A stretch of DNA of 64,000 nucleotides from Leptidea sinapis (Eukaryota > Arthropoda > Insecta > Lepidoptera > Pieridae): contig NC_066309.1 in assembly GCF_905404315.1 (NCBI RefSeq), positions 4,712,001 to 4,776,000 on the forward strand. The letters run 5' to 3'. The notes below the pieces were generated by a model. The model was not told the DNA's origin and ran no database searches. It saw nothing but the letters and a program-made list of their open reading frames with translations. Positions 55,529 to 64,000 of this stretch are shown here, in pieces. How positions within the stretch are numbered: position 1 is the first letter of the stretch; each line of letters begins with the position of its first letter. The translations under genes and the position numbers were made by a program.

Positions 55529-55569
55529 AATGCGCGCTGTCACTGTGACCACAGGTGACAGCGCGCATT
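55529..55569. repeat. perfect 15-bp stem-loop followed by T6
   Basis: AATGCGCGCTGTCAC and GTGACAGCGCGCATT are exact reverse complements around an 11-base loop, and TTTTTT follows. It lies just beyond the right edge of duplicate A. Its role is unknown. Confidence 0.85.
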
Positions 55570-55834
55570 TTTTCAAACATTTTCAACCGATATCAAACGA
55601 TAGTCAATTCAAGATCTGCGGCTCTATATTATATATGTTTTTTGTATATTTTTCACCATTCTCTATCGAACCGCTATTTTAATGAATTAAATATTTCTAA
55701 AATACTTAGTTAACATTATAAAAAATATATTTAATTTTAAGCAATTATTTAATATTGGATTTATTTAAAAATGATATTACTACTACTGAAAGACGACACA
55801 TTTTTTCGGGTTGGTGATACCAGCTGCCATTGCT

Positions 55835-55950
55835 TTATAGGGTTGGCAATGCTCCTGTGATTCGTCTGTTGTCACAAGAGGTCGTGGTGATCACATATCA
55901 GCAGGTGACCTCTACGTCTGTTTTTTCGTTCTTCTTTTACCTACAAAAAA
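55835..55950 (+). repeat. very diverged LINE-J end
   Basis: GGGTTGGCAATGCTCCTGTG, GTGGTGATCACATATCAGCA and CTACAAAAAACAC follow the LINE-J order with low identity. Confidence 0.45.
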
Positions 55951-56454
55951 CACTTTTTGAATCATCAATTACATTTTTACTCCTTTCTCCAGTTCGTAAT
56001 GCTGAGCTGAGAAAAATTGGTAACAATTGCAATTTTATTATTTTCTTTGTTTAATGCGAGTCTTACATATTTAAATAAATCACTTTTAAAGGATTGAAAC
56101 GCGTGTAATTGTAACTTGTTTTTACATTAAATGTTTGCGTAAAAGTTATATTAAAAATCGTATAAATATAATTACAATGAGTAGGTAGGTTGGTACATAT
56201 ACGTTGCTATACGACCAGCTACGGTCTGTTTCTATTCTCTTTGTTCTAATTAAACACAATTCGTAATGGTATCATTAACTTCAGATGACACTAAAATGGA
56301 GGTCTAAGCTATATCACGTTTTTTGCCCTAACGGGGGATTTTCTTGTAATCGAGTATATTAAAAAAATATTTAAATATTCTTCTGTTATTGTATTTTGGT
56401 TTGAGCTGATTGTCTTGTTACCAATGCTCCAATAAATAAATAAAACTAAATAAC
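55951..56454. other. spacer between the duplicates, no feature recognised
   Basis: AT-rich DNA with no shared repeat. Confidence 0.4.
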
Positions 56455-57590
56455 TTCACTTAGGATAGGGCGGGGCTTAAAGGTCCACCACAAATATGTC
56501 AAAAACAAGTGATGCATCGTTGATGCTAACGATATGAGTTAAAAAGGCGGGTGCGGGGGAGTAACTAGCCATCGCCGACCATCGGGCGACATCGCTTGCT
56601 TGAGATACTTCGTGTGCCCAAATTTTAACGTAGGTAAGTATTTTTTTTCGTTGTTAAAATCTTTGGTTTCAAGGACTGATTTTAAGCTAACGATCCCTGA
56701 ACATAGTTTTTAATAATACGTTATTTAATTGTTTTTTTTAAAGTGTATCGTCATTTTTTAAGTTAGACTGAATGTTTATTTCTTTATAACTTCTATAAAT
56801 ACTTACAAGTGGTTGGGGTAAAAAGGTTCAGTGGTCCTTTTTACCCCATATCATTTACATATTGAAAAATGTATTTCAACCAGAGGTTGTGTTTTCTTTT
56901 GTACGTAATAATTGTAATTCAGAATAAAATAAAACTGATTAAGATAAAACAGATATAATATCTAAAAAGCCATATTTTTTTTTTGTTTAATGTTTATATC
57001 AATTATTTTTGTTTTATGAGAGTTTAAAAATCTATGTTTAATATTCTAAAATTTTAAAGTGCTGATTTGTTTAATTTTGTTCGTCGACTGAGACTGATTA
57101 CTAATCAAAGTGTTAAGATAGTTAGAAATTATCATAAAACTTTATATTCTTCCAAAGAATATATTGTTATTTGATTAAGACTAATTAAATTTAATTGTAC
57201 TTCAATGAAGAGAATATATTTTTTTTGTATAATAATGATAACCGTATTTGTTATTTTTTTTTTTCGAAATACAATTTTACTTATGATTTCCATTAAATGA
57301 TTTGAAGTTATTATTTCATGAAACCCTTTAAAATAAAGAACGAACTATTGGACCTTTTTGCCCCCTCGCTGTCCCTTTTTACCACTACTATGGGGCAAAA
57401 AGAGACAGATGACAATGTCGAATAGATATATTTCTATAATAATGAATCAACCTAGAATGGAGCCAAACATAGTTCGATAATTGTTTGTTTCATATGTGTG
57501 GTTTGTTTTGATGTTGTAGGTTTGGTTTTCGAAATATAATTGCTAAAAGTGAAATTGGACCTTTTTGCCCCGCCCTACCCTACGTCACTT
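56455..57590. mobile_element. candidate TIR element with GGACCTTTTTGCCCC motifs
   Basis: The left end TAGGATAGGGCGGGGCTTAA AGGTCC is the inverse of the right end GGACCTTTTTGCCCCGCCCTACCCTA. Inside, the motif GGxCCTTTTTxCCCC occurs again at about 56830 and 57351. There is no open frame of note. Copy A contains the same element from 51105 on, without the left 250 bp. No clear target duplication was found. Confidence 0.55.
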
Positions 57591-58386
57591 GATAAATAAG
57601 TTTTGGTTCACCTTCTTCCTTCTATTAAGGCGCTATAGTCTTAAAAAGTAGCATTTTTTTAAATTAATTTAAAATACTTTTACAAATACTACGGTTCCAT
57701 GTTTATCTTCATTTATTTAACTAAATCATTACACTTTCGAAAACACGATTACGAAAAAAAATCTAGATAGTAAATTTTTTGAAAAATACGCGTTTTTATA
57801 TGAATTATTTATATTATCTTAAAACTATCAACTATCAACACAAAACTTATTTCATTTGATAGTTTATTACTTAGTAATTTTAAATTTTCTTCGTGGGTTT
57901 TATCAATACATTTAGTGAATTATTTTATATCAATTATTTTCGTAATAAATCTAACGCGACACCTTGGTTGCATACTAAGCGAATCGAGACGAGAGATTGT
58001 CCGGTACGTGGGATCAATAGTTGCATCGGATTTGCCTCAGATACTAGGTATTTGTGATGCGAGTTACCTCTAGGGACTACATTTGAAGTTATTTATTCAA
58101 AGTTTCCAAGGAGACTACTGTAGAGTTGATTGCATTCGCGTGAGTTATTCACTGAATTTATAGGCGAGACTGCTACATCGGCAATTTAACTTAAAAAAAT
58201 AAAAAGACGGTGTGAACTTAAAACCACACGTCAGAAGTGATAATTTCATTAGGACGATATTAATAATACGAATTACAACTATTGTTTTTTTCTTTATTCA
58301 TAAAATATAAAAAAAATATAATACATAAAATCTGTCTACGTAATATGTTATGTTTTTAAAGTGATAACCCTCACTTCTAGGATTAA

Positions 58387-58750
58387 TCTATACTAATCTA
58401 TACTTAATATTATAAAGCTGCAGTGTTTGTTTCTTTGTTTGTTTGAACGCGCTAATCTCTGGTACTACTGGTCCGATTTGAATGATTCTTTCAGTGTTGG
58501 GTAGTCCATTTATCGAGGAAGGCTATAGGCTATGTTTATTTTTTTTTCAAAATTAGGGATCCGTAGTAAAATTGCTATTTTGTAACACAAGGTGTAAAAT
58601 CGAAAATATATTTTTGCGTGCGCTGCAAAACCTATTGACAATAGAACAAAATGATGTACAGGCTATAATATAGGCAATATTTTATTGCTTATAAAACTAT
58701 CGCGTGAATTATACTTTATATGGCAAAACAACGTTTGCCGGGTCAGCTAG
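58387..58750 (+). mobile_element. Helitron in copy B
   Basis: It is nearly identical to 52845-53208 and has the same insertion point in the reversed SINE-2 tail, so it was already present when the block was duplicated. Confidence 0.9.
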
Positions 58751-58870
58751 TACACAAATAAAATTTGAAAAACAAAATTTTATGAACGATGCGCGTTCCT
58801 GAGCTATCTGATGAAGCAACAACCTGAGAGTTGAACAAAGCAAACAGAATTTTATAACGAGGCGGTACTC

Positions 58871-58975
58871 GAACGGTTAGCTCAGTTGGTTAGAGCACCG
58901 GCACGGAACGCCGGAGGTCGTGGGTTCGAATCCCACATCGTTCATAAAATTTTGTTTTTCAAATTTTATTTGTGT
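58871..58975 (+). mobile_element. SINE-2 with a closed tRNA-like cloverleaf (copy B)
   Basis: 58871-58944 folds as acceptor GAACGGT/ATCGTTC (7 pairs, one G-T), D-arm GCTC/GAGC, anticodon stem CCGGC/GCCGG with loop ACGGAAC, T-arm GTGGG-TTCGAAT-CCCAC, then A. The loop would place GGA at the anticodon, but position 33 is C instead of the near-universal T, and there is no long variable arm as needed for a serine tRNA. The SINE tail follows directly, so I call it a SINE head and not a tRNA gene. Confidence 0.75.
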
Positions 58976-59104
58976 ATCTGTCTACGTGTTAGTGATCCTG
59001 TCTTCTTAGCTATAGGTCATCCAATAATCACAATTCGTGACAAACATTTCCAATTGTTTGGCCTGTTTTATCGTTTTATTAAGGTTTTTAATAAAATAAT
59101 TTAA

Positions 59105-59355
59105 TACAAATGATTTAAGTTTACTTTAGTGTTAATTCCGCCAATATTTGTTTTTAAACAATTCGACACGTGTTTCGCCTCTACACGAGGCATCCTCAGG
59201 ACGTGTTGTCTCGCCAAAAACTGGCACAAGACGAGGCGAAACACGTGTCGAATTATTTAAAAACAAATATTGGCGGAATTAACACTAAAGAAAACTTAAC
59301 TCATTTGTATAATTATGGATATCCGAAAAGTAACGCCTACTTCAATAAATTTTCT
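59105..59355. repeat. retroposon palindrome, copy B (long hairpin)
   Basis: Two inverted copies of one retroposon end pair over about 80 bp (CTTTAGTGTTAATTCCGCCA ... TGGCGGAATTAACACTAAAG; CGACACGTGTTTCGCCTC ... GAGGCGAAACACGTGTCG). The centre has TACACGAGGCATCCTCAGGA. Single copies occur at 29766, 34108 and 37240. Confidence 0.8.
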
Positions 59356-59383
59356 AAAATAATTTAATTTTGTAATAAGACAA

Positions 59384-60078
59384 TTGACACACTTGCGGTA
59401 CGCGATGCAAATTATGAACTCTACAAATCAATATAAATTTCACAGTACAGGAATATGTATATGTTATAACATCAAAAACAATTTATATATAATATGGTTC
59501 ATATTAAAATTTTATAATTTAAGGTATATTATGTACCTAAATATTATGACTGTTCATTGTCAGTACATTTATGAAAATTTAATATACTTCACAAAAATCG
59601 TCACCATTTTACTCTTAATAGTGATTTTCATTATTATAAAACTAAAAATAAGGGATTGCTTGTAACGAATTCTAGTAGGCTTCATAGAATACATAATAGC
59701 TTTAAGGGTAAATGTATACACTTCTATAATATATATATAACCCAGCCACTGTTCAGGCATTATCTATAAATAAATTTAAATGTTTTATAAATAAATGGCT
59801 CTATCGTAAATCCTATTACTCCACTGCTGAATATCCAAATGATCGGACAGCCTGGGACTAGATTGTGATTATTTTATAGCGATAGAAATGACTGTACAAT
59901 ATTGTATATTTTTATTAAAAAGAGCGCAAAAAAAGAATGCTGGTAGAGTTTCTTGCGCCGCTTCTTCTCTCTCAGAGCGCCATTTGTTTCCGAAGCGGTA
60001 GTAGTATCTAGTAGTTTTTAGAAATGACATCAAAGATCAAATTTTGAGAAAATAAATGCCTTTTATGCCTTTATATTA
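59384..60078 (+). pseudogene. LINE-D end in copy B
   Basis: Same content as 54109-54800, with different frameshifts (one base fewer near 59588). Confidence 0.75.
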
Positions 60079-60084
60079 TACTTG

Positions 60085-60440
60085 AACCAAAGAAAAAATA
60101 GCTTTTTTATTACAACTATAAGATGCTTCTCTGCGTGGCATCTTGACACACAATTTCATCATTAAAATTTAGCAACATAATCTTCTTGTTATTTTACATT
60201 GAAATTAATAAAATACAAAATAATTACTGATGATATATGATCCCAGTGGCTTTCTTATTTCTTGTAGTATTATTTTTACAAAGTTTTACTACGCAACCCG
60301 GTATTTTAGTTTCAATTATTAGCAAAGTTTAACGGAACATGTGGAACGTCACTGTCACTCATTGTTCGAGACTGGCTCGTGTACATCCAATTGGGCGCCC
60401 AATTGCCGCACTTTGTGACTACGCCTACGGTATCTAAGTT
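60085..60440 (+). mobile_element. MITE part related to 31237-31667, copy B
   Basis: Same content as 54815-55165. Confidence 0.65.
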
Positions 60441-60459
60441 TAAGGTAACAATTAGGACA

Positions 60460-61000
60460 TACAAGTCATATCTTACCTCCGTAATGATAGCTATGAGAAT
60501 AGATTAAATACATTTCAAATGAGGTCTCTGCGAATACGTAGAAATGCTTCACAATTGCTGTGTTTACATAAACTTTTAAGCTATGATATGGACTGTCCTT
60601 CGCTTTTATCACAAATCGGTTTGCATGTGCCTGCCTTCAATTGTCGGCTTAGTACTTTTTCCCCAATGCACATTAAATTCCACCACAGTAATTATGGCTT
60701 AAACTCTCCTCTACAGCTAATGTTATAATTATATAATTGTATTTTTAATATAGATGAAAACACTGATATCTTCTTTTCAAACTTTCTTAATTTTAAAAAA
60801 CAAATTTATATTGCTCTCCAAAATTTATAGATTTTAGATTTTAAAACATCACATGTATTTCTTATAGTAATGTTGTGCCTACCTATAATTTAAGTACATT
60901 TAAACTATTTTATTATATTTGTTTAATTCTTAGTGCATAAGTTGATAAATTGTATTTAGTTGGTAAGCCTTTATAAATAAATAAATATACTGAATTTAAT
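60460..61000 (+). pseudogene. LINE-A C-terminus and 3' tail, copy B and beyond
   Basis: It has the same C-terminal frame as at 55185. It then continues past the duplication edge into ATAGTAATGTTGTGCCTACC and GGTAAGCCTTTATAAATAAA, the same 3' tail as LINE-A at 49440-49490. Copy B therefore holds the original, longer LINE end. Confidence 0.75.
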
Positions 61001-61999
61001 AATGTACTTAAGCCTAACTAACATTGCAAAAGCGGGTATTTTATGTTCTTAAGCTAGCAATTTAAGTTAATGATGCCATCAAGTATGTTACGGGGAAATG
61101 TTGCATTTAAAGTCATTAAATGGTTGTCAACTTTGTCAAAACACGCTTATACGGTAGGCGTGTTGCAACTTGAAGTTAAAATAACAGCTGAACAACGCCC
61201 TAGTAACTACCCATAGCCTTAGACAATTTATGCGTCTAGATAGAGTCTCTTGCTGTTAGACAACCGATAAAAACTGGCCAGGAATATAAGTTTAGTGTGC
61301 GTGACAAGCTACGTCTTACACTCGCGATTTGTATGTGTTAGTGTTTAAAATAGATATTAGTTTTAACTAAATTTTTTTCGACGTTTTCACGCATAGATAT
61401 CAAACATACAAAAATTGATTATCATTTATATATATTGAATTGAAATCAAGTATTCAAAACCGATTTAATAGGTGACCCAAGATCTGGTACGTATCTCTGT
61501 CAAAGGATAAGTTTGGATATACAAAGAGGTAACGTTGCCAGCTTCATGGGCACCTTACCTGCCGATAGCGATCTTAATGATATATTCTAATTTGAAATTA
61601 ATGTAATTAATTAATTTTGCTAGATTATTTAAGGTTTATTTTATTAATTATTAAGTCATATTTAAATAATTTGAAATAAAAACATTACTGAATTCAAGTA
61701 TTCAAAATAATTGATAATTCTTAATTTCATAAACGAATAATAATCGTCATAAACCCATTTAGGTAATGTTTTAATGGCATTCATTCACTTCTTGCCGAAA
61801 AAAGAAACCTTAAACGAACTTAAATGCTGACGACCTTTTAGTAAAAGGCCTACAAGAGTCCTTAGCTCGAGTAAACAAGCCTGCACTACCGTGACGGGGC
61901 ACTCCGTTTTAAAACTGCTTTCTTATGTTAATAAATAACATTAGCTTTTGTGTTTAATTCGTAGTAGTAACTACCTATTTTATTTATTTTTATTTTATT
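61001..61999 (+). repeat. AGATAATTT-family repeat (copy 4) in otherwise plain DNA
   Basis: 61218-61400 carries the family blocks (TTAGACAATTTATGCG, GTGACAAGCTACGTC, TTTTTTTCGACGTTTTCAC). The rest, including 61401-61999, shows no recognised feature. Confidence 0.55.
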
Positions 62000-62347
62000 T
62001 TATTTGGAATATGCTGCCTGCCGCCGAATTCCACCTTCGCACGACACGCCACAAGTTAGGTTATCATCCCCACCATCTGGATGTGTGGCGGTCCTCCACA
62101 GTGCGGTTTTCAAGCAGCTTTCTTTACGTGCTACAACGCTGTGGAATGAACTTCCTTGTGCGGTGTTTCCGGGACGATACGACGTGGGTACCTTCAAAAA
62201 AAGCGCGTACACCTTCCTTAAAGGCCGGCAACGCTCTTGTGATTCCTCTGGAGTTGCAAGAGAATGTGGGCGGCGGTGATCACTTAACACCAGGTGTAAC
62301 GACCCGTACGCTCGTTTTCTTCCGTTCCTCCTATTCCATAAAAAAAG
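62000..62347 (+). pseudogene. LINE-J 3' end, about 350 bp
   Basis: LPAAEFHLRTTRHKLGYHPH then HLDVWRSSTVRF continues in other frames to WNELPCAVFPGRYDVGTFKK and KGRQRSCDSSGVARECGRR. The end is CTCCTATTCCATAAAAAAAG. There is a small insertion near 62297 (GTAACGA). Confidence 0.85.
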
Positions 62348-62644
62348 TTATACCTCATTCCCGAAAAACTTTTAAAGGCAAAAAAGGTGTACGTCCCGGA
62401 ACGCCAGATAGAAGGGACAACTTATAATAATCTAAGTTGAACTATTTTATTAATGAAATTGTTTAACTTGAGAAAAACAGAAATTTTTTAATAAAAAGAA
62501 ATAAAATATATTATATATTTAAATAAAAATAAAATACTTTATACTAAATATAAGAAAAAGTTAGGTAAATAATTAAATTTTATGTATATTAATATGATAA
62601 TGTAAGATTGTTTATTTAATATGGTTATTTATTAATAAAATAAA
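62348..62644. other. AT-rich DNA, no feature recognised
   Basis: Low-complexity, A/T-dominated sequence. Confidence 0.4.
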
Positions 62645-62755
62645 AATGTGGCTGTATGAGCTTGAACCCTTTGCCTGTGCTTATAATGGACAAAGAAACA
62701 AAAAAAAATAACGAATGTCGCAAACGTCACAAACGTCACAAAATTTCTGAAAACT
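62645..62755 (+). repeat. second copy of the repeat at 47070-47155
   Basis: GTGGCTGTATGAGCTTGAAC, CTTATAATGGACAAAGAAAC and a doubled CGTCACAAA-type unit. Confidence 0.6.
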
Positions 62756-62765
62756 TTTATTTATT

Positions 62766-62950
62766 ACCTTAGATAATTTACACGTCTAAATAGAATCTCT
62801 TGCTGTTAGACAACCGATGAAATCAGGCCACGTTTAATACTTTAGTGTGCGTGAGAAGCTACGTCTTTCACTCGCGATTTGTATGACGCATTTGTGTTAG
62901 TGTGCGTGCTTTGCTCAAGGTAGAGGTTAACTCTAAACTCAAAAGACGTT
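62766..62950 (+). repeat. AGATAATTT-family repeat (copy 5), truncated
   Basis: It has TTAGATAATTTACACGTC, GGCCACGTTTAATACTTTA and GTGCGTGCTTTGCTCAAG. It stops after GGTTAACTC. Confidence 0.6.
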
Positions 62951-63065
62951 CATGAGATATAAGTTTATTACAAAAGTAGTATTGATATAAAATTATAATT
63001 CTGCTGTGCGAATATACATGATATGATATATACACATATATATCCTAATCTAGAAATCTATATCT

Positions 63066-63067
<2 letters not shown>

Positions 63068-63101
<34 letters not shown>

Positions 63102-63330
63102 ACTTTATTGGCAACATATTTACACTGCTAAAATAGTTCATAGTTTATAATATAATAACTTAAACAAACAAGTAATTTTAACGTAAAATATTAGGTTAAA
63201 ATTATAAGTTAACAAAATTATGAACTTAAACTATAAAAACCACTAAAAAATAATTAAAACAGACCTAGTAAAATTAAAATAAATAAAACAATTAGATTGA
63301 GGAGCAGTGCAATCACTTTAGTATTGCCAA
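63068..63330 (-). repeat. (AAT)n microsatellite and LINE-like tail
   Basis: (AAT)n at 63068-63102, then AAACTTTATTGGCAACATAT, which reads on the minus strand as a retroelement end with an ATT tail. No coding part was seen. Confidence 0.45.
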
Positions 63331-63384
63331 TCGGAGGCCCACTCAGTATACGTCGAGCCTTCAGAGACTCGACACTGATTTTCA

Positions 63385-63823
63385 GTAGGCACCGTGTTTA
63401 TATATATTTCTTGTGTGCGTGTGTATGTCACTGAACTCCTAAACGGCTGGACCGATTCTAATGAAACTTTCTGTGTGTATTCAGGTGGATTCGAGAATGG
63501 TTTAGATTCACAATTAAACTACCTCCTAAACGGCTGGAACGATTTTGATGATTTTTTTGTGTGTTGCAGTGAATTTGAGATTGGTGTGTGTCTTCAGGTG
63601 GATTTGAGAATTGTTTTGATTCACAATTGCACTACCTCCTAAACAGCTGGACCGATTTTGATGATTTGTTTGTGTGTTCCAGTGAATTTGAGATTGGTTT
63701 AGATTCACAATTCCGTCCATATAGTGTATTTTAGAGGACTCCTTCTAACAGCTGGACCGATTTTTCAAATTAAAGACGTGTGTCCGAAATTTCCGACAGA
63801 ACAACGTCTGTTGGGTCCACTAG
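63385..63823 (+). mobile_element. Helitron with internal tandem repeats
   Basis: Three diverged units of about 115 bp share CTCCTAAACGGCTGGACCG, TTTTGATGATTT, GTGAATTTGAGATTGG and GATTCACAATT (starting near 63436, 63523 and 63642). The end is ACAGAACAACGTCTGTTGGG then TCCACTAG. The 5' end is uncertain. Confidence 0.65.
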
Positions 63824-63835
63824 TATATTATATAA

Positions 63836-64000
63836 AAATGAATTGCTGTTCGTTAGTTTCGCTAAAGCTCGAGAACGGCTGGACCGATTTGGCTTATTTT
63901 GGTCTTGAATTATTTGTGGAAGTCCAGTGAAGGTTTAAAAGGTAAATAAATATGAAAATGTGCGGAATTAAATAAATTAAAACAAATTTTAAAATTAAAA
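63836..64000 (+). mobile_element. Helitron 5' part running off the window
   Basis: AAATGAATTGCTGTTCGTTA, CTCGAGAACGGCTGGACCGA and GTCCAGTGAAGGTTTAAAAG equal the reverse of the 5' part of the outer Helitron at 11199-11933. The 3' end lies outside the window. Confidence 0.7.

Larger units (their letters stand above)
56709..60737 (+). repeat. large direct duplication, copy B
   Basis: It starts TTTAATAATACGTTATTT inside the TIR element and ends in the LINE-A C-terminus at ATTATATAATT. Order and sequence are as in copy A with scattered substitutions, indels and one SINE-2 unit fewer. Confidence 0.85.

Noticed and set aside
55529..55575. Bacterial-type terminator
   Set aside because: The context is eukaryotic; the structure is reported as a stem-loop only.
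58871..58944. Functional tRNA gene
   Set aside because: C33, a mismatch of nominal anticodon and class, and direct continuation into a SINE tail shared with four other copies.
1..64000. CRISPR array, rRNA, operons
   Set aside because: No regularly spaced short repeats, no rRNA-like blocks and no prokaryotic gene organisation were seen.

Overview
The window looks like AT-rich nuclear DNA of an insect, most likely a moth or butterfly (Lepidoptera). The reasons are a spliced animal gene with GT/AG introns and a polyadenylation signal, and a very dense load of transposable elements of kinds common in lepidopteran genomes: jockey-like and RTE-like LINE tails, tRNA-derived SINEs, non-autonomous Helitrons ending in CTAG, and mariner relics. 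Nothing prokaryotic, viral or CRISPR-like was seen. The order is inferred from repeat and protein style, not from a database match.

The only host gene I can support is the 3' part of a Popeye-domain gene (bves/POPDC family) on the + strand. Its exons are 878-985, 7131-7425 and 12805-13022. The splice phases fit exactly, and together they encode 206 residues: the second half of the cAMP-binding Popeye domain (FLDSPEF and FKVS motifs) and an acidic C-terminal tail. The upstream exons lie left of the window. The two introns (6.1 and 5.4 kb) are filled with mobile elements, including a Helitron inside another Helitron and a MITE flanked by TTA.

From 13 to 43 kb there is no recognised host gene. 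This stretch is a patchwork of truncated LINEs, twelve window-wide copies of a hairpin-bearing repeat (HP family, both strands), SINEs, Helitrons, three further mariner/Tc-type relics, an 880-bp element with 254-bp terminal inverted repeats, and small local duplications. One GC- and CpG-rich open frame on the minus strand (39050-39328) could be a terminal exon of an unknown gene.

From 43.7 to 46.1 kb there is a nested cluster of P-element-like MITEs. They have CACGGACTAGT-type termini, 8-9 bp target duplications and remnants of a THAP-like start (MPSCVVKKCKNN). One is interrupted by a second P-like copy and by a hAT-like element. A damaged LINE reverse transcriptase follows at 47.6-49.5 kb, and a jockey-like LINE 3' half at 50.3-51.1 kb.

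From 51.1 to 60.7 kb a block of about 4 kb occurs twice in direct orientation (51105-55468 and 56709-60737). Each copy carries the right part of a TIR element, an inverted SINE pair split by a Helitron, a retroposon palindrome, LINE tails and a MITE. The last 3 kb hold further LINE, MITE and Helitron pieces, including a Helitron with internal tandem repeats. The elements do not form a pathway. The interest lies in the host gene, the nested insertion order, and several insertions whose empty site can be read elsewhere in the same window.
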